A stretch of DNA of 6,044 bases from Chloroflexi bacterium RIFCSPLOWO2_02_FULL_71_16 (GTDB lineage Bacteria > Chloroflexota > Limnocylindria > P2-11E): NCBI GenBank assembly GCA_001795345.1, contig MGON01000048.1:5586-11629 (forward strand). Direction: 5' to 3'. A program made the position numbers and the translations under genes. Shown here one piece after another: positions 1 through 5,962 of this stretch (position 1 is the stretch's first letter; each line of letters opens with the position of its first letter). The notes below the pieces were generated by a model. It was not told the origin of the DNA. It made no database searches and saw nothing but the letters and a program-made list of their open reading frames with translations.

Positions 1-758
1 ACGAGGACGAGCCAGATCACGAGGTCGCCGAGGAACTTGAGGAGGCCTACCAGCGCGACGAGCGCCTCCGCGGCCGTCCGCGCGGGCTGCCAGGCGCTCT
101 GGCTCCGGAGGTCGGCGACGTTGTCGATGGTCACGTTGATCGTCGAGTACTCGACCCGTCCCGTGAGCGCGTTCAGCTGACCGGTGAGCTGCTCGATCTC
201 GGTCCGCACGGAGGCGAGCGCCTGCGAGACCTTGAGGGTGTCGTCGACCGTCCGCGCCTGCGACAGGAGCGAGAGGTACTGCTCCTCCTCGCGCTTCTTC
301 GACGCGAGCCGGGCCTCGAGATCGACGAATTCCTCGGTCACGTCCCTCGTGCTGATGCGCGACGACGCGACCTCCGCGTCCAGCTGGCGCAGGCGGGAAA
401 GCGCCTCCTCGAAGCGCGTGGCCGGCACGCGCATGGATAGGCGCGCCGACCGGCTGTCGGTCTCGCCGGATTGCTCGATGCTCAGGACGTCGCCCCCGAG
501 GTCGGCGGCGATCGCGCGAGCGCGGTCCGCGACGGCCCACGGATCGCCCGCGCGCAGCACGACATCGGCGCTGTAGGAGAGCTTGCGCACCTCGGGGGCC
601 CGCGGGACCTGCCGGTCCTCCACCGCGCCAGGACGGGCCGGGGGTGCCGCGGCGGGCGGCGCCTCCGAGAGGTCACCGGAGCATGCGGCCGCGGCAAGCG
701 CGCCCAGGACGATGACGGTGGTCATCGCCAGCCCCGATCGTCGGAGACCCACCAGCAC
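1..758 (-). CDS. DUF4349 domain lipoprotein (3' end beyond window)
   Basis: This is a membrane-anchored protein of the DUF4349 type, whose molecular function is not established. The start chosen is GTG at 758-756, because GGAAGGGG (771-764) lies 5 nt upstream and because this start gives a proper signal peptide. Two arginines (residues 6-7) precede a hydrophobic core that ends at Cys26 in an AAAAC context, which suggests a lipoprotein, although -3 is Ala rather than the usual Leu. A shorter ATG start at 725 would lose the arginines. A Pro/Ala-rich linker (31-55) follows. The conserved domain runs from about residue 57 and includes a predicted coiled coil at about 145-200 (DLEARLASKKREEEQYL). 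After the motif VEYSTINVTI (202-211), a hydrophobic C-terminal membrane segment begins near 230 and is cut by the window edge. 252 complete codons are visible. The gene lies 139 bp downstream of metF on the same strand. Confidence 0.85.
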   Translation of the reverse strand, partial: MLVGLRRSGLAMTTVIVLGALAAAACSGDLSEAPPAAAPPARPGAVEDRQVPRAPEVRKLSYSADVVLRAGDPWAVADRARAIAADLGGDVLSIEQSGETDSRSARLSMRVPATRFEEALSRLRQLDAEVASSRISTRDVTEEFVDLEARLASKKREEEQYLSLLSQARTVDDTLKVSQALASVRTEIEQLTGQLNALTGRVEYSTINVTIDNVADLRSQSAWQPARTAAEALVALVGLLKFLGDLVIWLVL

Positions 759-798
759 CTGCACCCCTTCCCGCCGCTGAGCATGGCGGAGGGGTTCC

Positions 799-833
799 GG
801 CGGGCAATACGCCGTTCGGCCTAAATGCCCGCC
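799..833 (-). other. Stem-loop in the leader of the DUF4349 gene
   Basis: An 8-bp perfect inverted repeat, GGCGGGCA (799-806) with TGCCCGCC (826-833), encloses a smaller hairpin, GCCG-TT-CGGC (811-820). It sits between metF and the DUF4349 gene, just upstream of that gene's ribosome-binding site. No T-run follows on the minus strand, so it is not a canonical terminator. It could be a leader structure or a U-less transcription barrier. Any function is inference. Confidence 0.3.
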
Positions 834-879
834 TGTGTGTCTATGTGCGGTCTGTGTCTGGCTGCCGGTCACGTGCGGT

Positions 880-896
880 GCCGCGAGGTTCGCGGC
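880..896 (-). terminator. Possible stem-loop terminator after metF, without U-tract
   Basis: GCCGCGA (880-886) and TCGCGGC (890-896) form a perfect 7-bp stem with a 3-nt loop. A T-G pair and a G-C pair extend the stem by two. It begins immediately beyond the metF stop codon (TAG at 900-898). The stem is strong, but there is no T-run downstream on the minus strand. It may therefore act only as a 3'-end stabilising hairpin or a weak terminator. Confidence 0.35.
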
Positions 897-897
897 G

Positions 898-1794
898 CTA
901 TCTCGCGCCGACCGTCGCGGGAAGGGCGGCGCGCAGCGACTCGCAGACGGCATACGCCGAGTGCGAGCGGTTCAGCGTGTAGAAGTGGATCCCGGGGGCG
1001 CCGCCCTCGAGGAGCGCGCGGCACTGGCGGACCGCCCACTCGACGCCGACGGCGGTGAGGGCGCGCTCGTCACCGTTCGCGGCCGCGACCCGGCTCCGGA
1101 GCGCGTCCGGGATGCTGGCCCCGGTGCGGGCGAACATGCCGGTCGGCGCGAGCTGCCCGGCGTTGGTGATGGGCATGACGCCGGGCACGATCGGGACGGT
1201 GACCCCGGCCGCACGCGCGCGCTCGACGAAGCGGAAGTAGTCGGCCGGATCGAAGAAGAGATTCGAGATGAGGACCTCGACGCCGATGTCCTGCTTCAGC
1301 TTCGCGTAGCGGACGTCCTCGTCGAGGTCGTGCGACTCGGGGTGCTTCTCCGGGTAGCACGCGGCCGCGACGCAGAACGACCAGCGCGACTGGATGAACG
1401 CCGCGAGCTCGCTGCCGTGGCCGAACCCGCCCTCGGGCTGCTTGAAGGTCTTCTGGCCGCGCGGCGGATCGCCGCGGAGCGCGATCACGTTCTCGACGCC
1501 CGCGGCCTCCAGGCGGTCGAGGACCGCAGCCAGTTCCTCCGCGGTGTGGCCCACGCAGGTGAGGTGCGCCATGGCCTCGACGCCGGTGTCGCGCTTGATG
1601 CGCGTGACGACGTCGATCGTGAGATCCCGAGTGCTGCCGCCCGCGCCGTACGTGACGGAGACGAAGTCGGGGCGGTGGCGCCGCAGCGTCGTGATCGTGC
1701 TGCGGAGGCGAAGCACCGCCTCCGGGCTCTTGGGCGGGAAGAACTCGAACGAGAAGACCGGCTTGCCGGTCCTGTACGCGTCGGCGATCCTCAT
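898..1794 (-). CDS. metF: 5,10-methylenetetrahydrofolate reductase
   Basis: This cytosolic FAD enzyme reduces 5,10-methylene-THF to 5-methyl-THF, the methyl donor for methionine synthesis. At 298 aa it has the single-domain bacterial length. Family motifs appear in order: SFEFFPP (15-21, with Glu17 equivalent to the catalytic Glu28 of E. coli MetF), VSVTYGAGGS (45-54), HLTC (77-80), LRGD (106-109, with Asp109 equivalent to Asp120), CYPEKHPE (146-153) and HFYTLNRS (270-277). One difference is that the E. coli folate-contacting Gln183, in ITQFFFD, aligns here with Asn178 in ISNLFFD. The ATG at 1794 overlaps the TGA of the upstream ParE-like toxin gene (ATGA). There is no convincing Shine-Dalgarno site of its own, so translation is probably coupled to the toxin. 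No SAM or cobalamin riboswitch could be recognised. A hairpin follows the stop codon. Confidence 0.97.
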   Translation of the reverse strand: MRIADAYRTGKPVFSFEFFPPKSPEAVLRLRSTITTLRRHRPDFVSVTYGAGGSTRDLTIDVVTRIKRDTGVEAMAHLTCVGHTAEELAAVLDRLEAAGVENVIALRGDPPRGQKTFKQPEGGFGHGSELAAFIQSRWSFCVAAACYPEKHPESHDLDEDVRYAKLKQDIGVEVLISNLFFDPADYFRFVERARAAGVTVPIVPGVMPITNAGQLAPTGMFARTGASIPDALRSRVAAANGDERALTAVGVEWAVRQCRALLEGGAPGIHFYTLNRSHSAYAVCESLRAALPATVGAR

Positions 1795-2096
1795 TCGGTC
1801 ACGCTCGGTGTGGCTCGATCCTGTCGCGCATGGAAGAGACGCGTGAAGGTGATCTGGTCCTTCTCACGTAGGTACCACACGATGAATGGGCAACGTCGGA
1901 GCTTGAGCTTTCGGAGCGTGGCTCCGTCGATCTTCGTGAGCTCGCTACCAGCATCCGGGAACACTCCTAGCAGGCGGTCAAGGGCGGCGAGATCCTCTTC
2001 CAGCCGTTCGATCCCCTCGGCGTCATCACCTCGGACGAGGAACAACAGCTGCGAACGCAGGTCACGTATGAAGAGCGCACCCCGGCGTACCTGCAC
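1791..2096 (-). CDS. ParE/RelE-family toxin
   Basis: This is a 101-aa protein of the ParE/RelE toxin fold, the usual length for these small toxins. ParE members poison DNA gyrase, while RelE members cleave mRNA on the ribosome. The sequence does not settle which applies. The N-terminal half is helical and charged (residues 11-45). The C-terminal part carries the recognisable strand pattern LRKLKL (61-66), PFIVWYLRE (70-78) and ITFTRLFHARQD (82-93), matching the ParE-type ending in which a hydrophobic strand is followed by H-A-R. The GTG at 2096 was chosen because it lies 10 nt after the antitoxin stop and about 7 nt downstream of a purine-rich GAGAG. The open frame extends further upstream to 2222 but would overlap most of the antitoxin's C-terminus. 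The 3' end overlaps metF by 4 bp. It pairs with the RHH antitoxin just upstream. Confidence 0.82.
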   Translation of the reverse strand: MQVRRGALFIRDLRSQLLFLVRGDDAEGIERLEEDLAALDRLLGVFPDAGSELTKIDGATLRKLKLRRCPFIVWYLREKDQITFTRLFHARQDRATPSVTE

Positions 2097-2106
2097 GACA
2101 GATCTC

Positions 2107-2448
2107 TCACTTCCGGCGGCGACGTGAGCGAAGGCGAGCCCGTGCCTCTTCGAATACGCGGTCGACCTCGCTCCGGTCGACGAGAGGCTCCTTGCCCTCG
2201 AGGATGCGTCTCGCTGTCGCATAGGCCTGCTTGAACTGCCAGCGCTCCGCGACCTGGAGCTCGCGCTCCGATTCGACCTCGTCGAGCTTCTCGGAAACGA
2301 CCAGTCGGAGCGCGTCGCTCTCGCCGAGGCCGCGCTCTTCGGCGAATCGGCGGAGGCGGTCGCGGAGACGCGTCGGCATGCGGAAATTGATCGGCGAGCG
2401 AGGCGTTGCGGTGCGCGGAGACCGGTACGAGACGCGTCGTTCGGTCAC
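2107..2448 (-). CDS. Ribbon-helix-helix antitoxin
   Basis: A 113-aa DNA-binding antitoxin that should neutralise the downstream ParE/RelE-like toxin and repress its own operon. A basic N-terminal arm (1-17) is followed by the RHH fold: a beta strand SPINFRMP (18-25), helix 1 at about 27-39 and helix 2 at about 42-57 (GESDALRLVVSEKL). The remainder is a charged helical segment expected to bind the toxin, with VFEEARARL (98-106) and a very basic tail of RRRRK. The start is GTG at 2448, supported by a strong AGGAGG (2461-2456) 7 nt upstream, the clearest Shine-Dalgarno in the window. A 19-bp dyad lies just upstream of this site (2468-2486) and is the likely operator. It could also be annotated simply as a CopG/Arc-family regulator. 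Confidence 0.85.
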   Translation of the reverse strand: MTERRVSYRSPRTATPRSPINFRMPTRLRDRLRRFAEERGLGESDALRLVVSEKLDEVESERELQVAERWQFKQAYATARRILEGKEPLVDRSEVDRVFEEARARLRSRRRRK

Positions 2449-2467
2449 GCGCTCACCTCCTCGTGTG

Positions 2468-2486
2468 TGTAGTCGTACAGACTACA
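2468..2486. promoter_or_regulatory. Dyad operator candidate for the RHH antitoxin
   Basis: TGTAGTC (2468-2474) and GACTACA (2480-2486) form perfect 7-bp arms around a 5-bp spacer. The dyad lies a few bases upstream of the Shine-Dalgarno site of the RHH antitoxin gene. That position would block transcription of the antitoxin-toxin-metF unit if the site is occupied. RHH proteins typically bind such short dyads. No clear -10/-35 pair could be assigned on the minus strand. Assignment to this antitoxin is inferred from proximity. Confidence 0.6.
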
Positions 2487-2538
2487 ACGACCACGACCGC
2501 CGTATGCCGCCCTCGGTAGGGGAATCGCGGGAGCCGGC

Positions 2539-2554
2539 ATAGCCGATCGGCTAT
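2539..2554. promoter_or_regulatory. Perfect 16-bp palindrome, operator candidate for the HTH regulator
   Basis: ATAGCCGATCGGCTAT is a perfect palindrome 11 bp before the ATG of the XRE-type regulator. It overlaps the first bases of that gene's -10 element, so a dimeric HTH protein bound here would exclude RNA polymerase. Autorepression is the usual arrangement for XRE antitoxins. The link to this protein rests on position only. Confidence 0.65.
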
Positions 2555-2557
2555 ACT
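2552..2557 (+). promoter_or_regulatory. -10 element of the HTH-nucleotidyltransferase operon
   Basis: TATACT is a good match to the sigma-70-type -10 consensus. It ends 7 bp before the ATG at 2565, which places the expected transcription start at or next to the start codon. The mRNA should therefore be leaderless, in agreement with the absence of a Shine-Dalgarno site. No clear -35 hexamer is seen at the expected distance. Confidence 0.55.
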
Positions 2558-2564
2558 TACCCGG

Positions 2565-2891
2565 ATGCGGGCGGGTGAGCTGGTCAAGCGCACGAGGGTC
2601 GCACACGGGCTCAGCCAGGCGCAGCTCGCGATCCGCGCGGGCACCACCCAGACGGCGATCAGCCGTCTCGAGCGAGGAGAGCGGTCTCCGACCGCCCAGA
2701 CCCTTGCCCGCCTCCTCCTCGTCATGGGCGAGGAGCTCACCCTGGCGTCGCGCCCGCTCCAAGGGTCGCATGACCCAGCGCACCTGCGCGCGGAGCGCAG
2801 GCTGCCGCCAAGCCAGCGCCTGACGCGGGCCCTTGACTGGATGCGTCTGAACGCGCGGATCCGCGGCGTGGCCGCGCGCCCACACCGATGA
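2565..2891 (+). CDS. XRE-family HTH antitoxin/regulator
   Basis: A 108-aa protein with an N-terminal Cro/C1-type helix-turn-helix at about residues 3-58. GELVKRTRVAHGLSQAQLA (4-22) supplies the first helices. The recognition part is GTTQTAISRLERGERSPT (26-43), followed by LARLLLVMG (47-55). The C-terminal 45 residues (from about RPLQGSHD) are Arg/Leu-rich and include PPSQRLTRALDWMRL (81-95), similar in layout to the toxin-binding tails of HTH proteins paired with nucleotidyltransferases. It overlaps the next gene by ATGA, so the two are translationally coupled. It probably acts as the antitoxin and autorepressor of the module through the palindrome at 2539-2554. The ATG start fits the XRE domain boundary and a leaderless transcript. 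A plain housekeeping regulator is less likely given the partner gene. Confidence 0.87.
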   Translation: MRAGELVKRTRVAHGLSQAQLAIRAGTTQTAISRLERGERSPTAQTLARLLLVMGEELTLASRPLQGSHDPAHLRAERRLPPSQRLTRALDWMRLNARIRGVAARPHR

Positions 2892-3403
2892 CCGGGGAGC
2901 GAGGGCGGCCACAAGCCACCGACCCGAGGCGCATCTTCGAGACCTTCGAGCGTCACGGCGTCGAATACATCGTCATCGGCGGGATCGCCGCCATCGCTCA
3001 CGGGAGCACGCGAAACACCCGCGACGTTGACTTCGTCGCCTCGACCGATCGACCGAACCTCGAGCGCCTCGCCGCGGCGCTCCGCGACCTCGACGCCCGG
3101 CTCTCCGACACGGACGCGCATCTTCTAGGGATCGACGTTCACGACCCGGAGACGCTGGGCAGCGGAGCGAACTTCACGATGGAGACGGACGCCGGCGGCC
3201 TCGACTTCTTCAACGATGTTCCCGGCGCCGCACCGTACGATCAGCTGCGGGATCGAGCGCTTGTCATCGACCTGGACGGCGTGACCATCCGGGTGGCCGG
3301 GCGCGACGACCTGATCCGCATGAAGCAGGCGTCCGGCCGCCCTCAGGACCTCGATGACATCGCGGCGCTGACCGCGCTGGACGACCGACCCGACCGCAAC
3401 TAG
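2888..3403 (+). CDS. MNT/AbiEii-like nucleotidyltransferase (putative toxin)
   Basis: A 171-aa protein of the DNA polymerase beta-like minimal nucleotidyltransferase superfamily. The core motif is clear: IGGIAAIAHGSTRNTRDVDF (30-49), that is GG-x5-HGS-x-R-x-T-x-D-x-D, with Asp46 and Asp48 as metal-binding carboxylates. Asp106 in GLDFF (104-108) is a candidate third one. A C-terminal GRDDLIRMKQASGRPQDLDD segment (138-157) matches the Lys/Gly-Arg-Asp-Leu pattern common in these families. Related toxins such as AbiEii and mycobacterial MenT act as NTP transferases, for example on tRNA. The substrate here is unknown. All catalytic residues are present, so it looks active. It is coupled by a 4-bp overlap to the HTH gene. 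After the stop there is a short T-rich tract and then the convergent MFS gene. A non-toxic, resistance-type nucleotidyltransferase remains possible. Confidence 0.87.
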   Translation: MTGERGRPQATDPRRIFETFERHGVEYIVIGGIAAIAHGSTRNTRDVDFVASTDRPNLERLAAALRDLDARLSDTDAHLLGIDVHDPETLGSGANFTMETDAGGLDFFNDVPGAAPYDQLRDRALVIDLDGVTIRVAGRDDLIRMKQASGRPQDLDDIAALTALDDRPDRN

Positions 3404-3421
3404 TTGTTTTGTTGGCGCTCG

Positions 3422-4660
3422 TCAGCCGCGCGCGACCTCGACGGAGGGTCGGCGCACGCCCCTCAGGACGAAGACGAACGGGCCGGCCAAGATGACCAGA
3501 GCCACGGCGACCACGGCCGTGAAGCCGATCGCGCCGAGCAGCGCTCCGAGGAGCGCGGCGCCGCTCGCGGAGGCGACCGCGTTCGCCAGATCGACCGCCC
3601 CGAGCGCCCGACCGCGCTCGTTCGGCGCCGTCGCGTCGGCGAGCAGGACCGTGCCGGCCACGAACGCCACGTTCCAGCCGACACCGAGTCCGAGCATGGC
3701 TGCCGACAGCGCCAGGACGCTCGGCGCGTAGGGCAACGAGGCCGCCGCCAGCCCCAGGAGTGCGAGGCCCAGGAGCAGCGAGCGGTGGCGACCGATGCGG
3801 TCCACGAGCCGCCCCGCGACGGGCGCCAGGCCGAACATCCCCACGAAGTGGGCTGCGAGTGCGAGCGAGATCTCGGTGAGCTCATGTCCGCGGTGGTGCA
3901 TCTCCACCCCGACGAGGGCCATCAGGGAAGCCATGACGACCTGAGCTCCGATGATGGCCACCGCGGCTGCTCGGGCCGATGGGCGAGCGAAGATCTCGGC
4001 CAGCATGCGCGGCTCGACCGGAGGAGCCGCTTGCTGGGCGGGCGTGCGCATCACCCGGGCGATCGCGAGCGGATCGATCCGTACGAGGCGCGTCAGGCCC
4101 GCACCCAGCGCGAGCAGCGCCGCGGCCACGAGCCACGGCAACAGCAGCGCGTCGTCGCCTCCCGAGCGAAGGAGCGGTCCGAACAGGAACGGCGCGGCTA
4201 GCGCGCCCACCGCCGCACCGACGAGGACGAGGCCTACCCCGGTGGCGCGGCGCTCCGGCGGGTACATGTCCGCCGCGCCGGTCCGTGCCAGGTTCACCAC
4301 GCCCGCGCCCCCGCCGAGCAGCGCGAGACCCACGAGGAAGAGGATCGGCTGCGCCAGGAGCACGGCGACGTAGGTCACGACGACCCCCGCGAGCGCGGCG
4401 AGGAAGCCGAGCGCGACGCCGGGCACGCGGCCGCGTCGGTCCATGAAGCGACCGGCCGGGATCGTCGCGGCGCCGAGCGCGAGGATGACCACCGCAGGCG
4501 CGATCCCGACGAGCTCCGGTATGCCCGTGAGCCTCTCCATCGTGATGCTCGCGACGCTCATCGCGAGCTGGAGCACGGCCCAGATGAAGGCCAGGCACGC
4601 GGCCAGCAGGATCGTGTTGCGACGCACGACGCTCGTCATGTCGGCTGGCAGAGCGGTCAC
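3422..4660 (-). CDS. MFS transporter, 12 transmembrane helices
   Basis: A 412-aa inner-membrane major facilitator protein with two six-helix halves. Motif A is seen between TM2 and TM3 as GRFMDRRGR (70-78) and is repeated in the second half as GRLVDRIGRHR (283-293). A central hydrophilic loop spans about 192-225. A His-rich MHHRGHE (254-260) sits between TM7 and TM8. Similar HHxGH loops occur in a group of drug-efflux-like MFS proteins of actinobacteria, so drug or metabolite export is a reasonable guess, but the substrate cannot be read from sequence. The start is uncertain. GTG at 4660 is preceded by a TACGCT element 8 nt upstream, which could be a leaderless -10 box. ATG at 4639 (residue 8) would serve equally well, and neither has a Shine-Dalgarno site. 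It lies 72 bp downstream of the ABC ATPase on the same strand and converges with the nucleotidyltransferase gene. Confidence 0.92.
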   Translation of the reverse strand: MTALPADMTSVVRRNTILLAACLAFIWAVLQLAMSVASITMERLTGIPELVGIAPAVVILALGAATIPAGRFMDRRGRVPGVALGFLAALAGVVVTYVAVLLAQPILFLVGLALLGGGAGVVNLARTGAADMYPPERRATGVGLVLVGAAVGALAAPFLFGPLLRSGGDDALLLPWLVAAALLALGAGLTRLVRIDPLAIARVMRTPAQQAAPPVEPRMLAEIFARPSARAAAVAIIGAQVVMASLMALVGVEMHHRGHELTEISLALAAHFVGMFGLAPVAGRLVDRIGRHRSLLLGLALLGLAAASLPYAPSVLALSAAMLGLGVGWNVAFVAGTVLLADATAPNERGRALGAVDLANAVASASGAALLGALLGAIGFTAVVAVALVILAGPFVFVLRGVRRPSVEVARG

Positions 4661-4732
4661 CTGACCGCAGCGTAGGTGACATGGGTGTACGCGATGAGCG
4701 CTCGCCGGAGTACGGCGCCGAGTGCTGTGGGT

Positions 4733-5962
4733 CTAGTCGAACTCCCAGCGGTGACGCAGGCGAGCGAGGCCCACCTCGCGCGTGCCGCCGATCACGCGGA
4801 CCGACAGGCCCTTCTGCAGGTAGTCGTAGTAGCGGTCCTCGGGATCGATGATGCCGACGTCGACGTCGTACGCGCCGGGCAGCAGGTCGAGCGCGTCGAA
4901 GCGCACGGTCGCCCGGCCCTCGCCGCGCACCGGAACGGTCGCGCCGTCCATCAGCGTGTTGGTCCCGTACACGCCGACGCCGTCGTCGCGGTACACGTAG
5001 ATGCCGAACACGGCGTCCGTGACCTGGGCGTTGTTCCGGTACGCGATCTCGATCGACGCCGGCTCGCCCGAGCCGAGCACCGCCATCTCCGCGCCGTCCC
5101 CGCCGAGCACACGGGCATGGACGATCTCGATCTGCTTGGAGCCCCACCGCGCGCCGACCTCGCCGCGCGCGGCGCGCTCCCGCTGCTCGAGCTCGCCGAC
5201 CGCGCGCTGGTACGCGTTCACGACGTCGCGCACCGACCCCGCGTGCGCGACGCTCCCGTCCTGGAGCCACAGCGCGCGCTCGCACAGCCGGCTGACGGCG
5301 CCGAGGTCGTGCGAGACGAGCACGATGGTCCGGCCCTCGCGCCGGAAGTCGGCGATCTTGGCGAAGCACTTGTGCTGGAAGTGCTCGTCGCCGACGGCCA
5401 GCACCTCGTCCACCAGCAGCACGTCCGGATCGAGATGCACCGCGACCGCGAACCCGAGCCGCGCGTACATGCCGCTCGAGTACGTCTTCACCGGCGCGTC
5501 GAAGAAGCGGCCGATGTCGGCGAACGCTTCCACCTTGGGCATGGCCGCGTCCATGGCCCTGCGCGGCAGGCCGAGGAGCGAGGCGTTCAGGTACGCGTTC
5601 TCGCGTCCGGTGAAGTCGGGATGGAAGCCGGCGCCCAGCTCGAGGAGCGCGGACACGCGGCCGTGCACGTCGAGCCTTCCGCTCGTGGGCTTCGCGGTGC
5701 CGGCGATGAGCTTGAGCAGCGTGGACTTCCCGGAGCCGTTCGAGCCGATGACGCCGAAGGCCTCGCCGCGCGTCACCTCGAAGCTCACGTCGCGCAAAGC
5801 CTCGACGCGCTCCGCCGGCGCGTACTGGCGCAGCACGACCTCTTTCAGCGTGCGGCGCCGCTCGCGACGGAGGATGTAGGTCTTCGAGACGCGCTGCGCC
5901 GAGACGGCGACCGCGCCCTGGGCCGCGCGCTCCGGCATTGCGTCGGCGCTGGCGGATGTCAC
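4733..5962 (-). CDS. Wzt-type polysaccharide ABC transporter ATPase with C-terminal glycan-binding domain
   Basis: ATP-binding subunit of a polysaccharide (O-antigen, teichoic acid or capsule type) exporter, 409 aa. The ABC domain spans about 20-255. It contains Walker A GSNGSGKST (73-81), a Q-loop region LLELGAGFHPDFTGREN (106-122), signature YSSGMYARLGFA (161-172), Walker B VLLVDE (181-186), D-loop AVGD (189-192) and H-loop His218 (VSHD). GFHPDFTGREN and the YSSGM signature are typical of the Wzt/TagH group. Residues about 275-405 form a beta-rich extension resembling the C-terminal domain of E. coli O8/O9a Wzt, which recognises the modified chain end before export. Simple TagH/KpsT-like proteins lack it. 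The GTG start at 5962 overlaps the upstream stop (GTGA). ATG at 5938 is an alternative. The cognate permease is not in the window and is presumably further upstream. Confidence 0.93.
   Translation of the reverse strand: MTSASADAMPERAAQGAVAVSAQRVSKTYILRRERRRTLKEVVLRQYAPAERVEALRDVSFEVTRGEAFGVIGSNGSGKSTLLKLIAGTAKPTSGRLDVHGRVSALLELGAGFHPDFTGRENAYLNASLLGLPRRAMDAAMPKVEAFADIGRFFDAPVKTYSSGMYARLGFAVAVHLDPDVLLVDEVLAVGDEHFQHKCFAKIADFRREGRTIVLVSHDLGAVSRLCERALWLQDGSVAHAGSVRDVVNAYQRAVGELEQRERAARGEVGARWGSKQIEIVHARVLGGDGAEMAVLGSGEPASIEIAYRNNAQVTDAVFGIYVYRDDGVGVYGTNTLMDGATVPVRGEGRATVRFDALDLLPGAYDVDVGIIDPEDRYYDYLQKGLSVRVIGGTREVGLARLRHRWEFD

Noticed and set aside
835..2127. Long plus-strand open frame of 430 codons opposite metF and the toxin gene
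   Set aside because: It is antisense to a clear metF, crosses gene boundaries, is Arg/Ala/Glu-rich low-complexity when translated, and shows no recognisable motif. It is an artefact of high GC.
2097..2222. Longer start for the ParE/RelE-like toxin (from 2222)
   Set aside because: It would add 42 Ser/Arg-rich residues overlapping the antitoxin's coding end. The GTG at 2096 gives the usual family length and follows the antitoxin stop directly.
3397..3413. CAACTAGTTG palindrome followed by TTTTGTT after the nucleotidyltransferase gene, as a terminator
   Set aside because: With a realistic loop the stem is only about 3 bp, too weak to support a Rho-independent terminator.
3404..4201. Plus-strand open frame opposite the MFS gene
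   Set aside because: It is a charged, low-complexity translation opposite a well-supported 12-TM protein.
3882..5369. Minus-strand open frame of 495 codons spanning parts of the MFS and ABC genes
   Set aside because: It is a shifted frame of two real genes on the same strand, with an Arg-rich composition and no domain.
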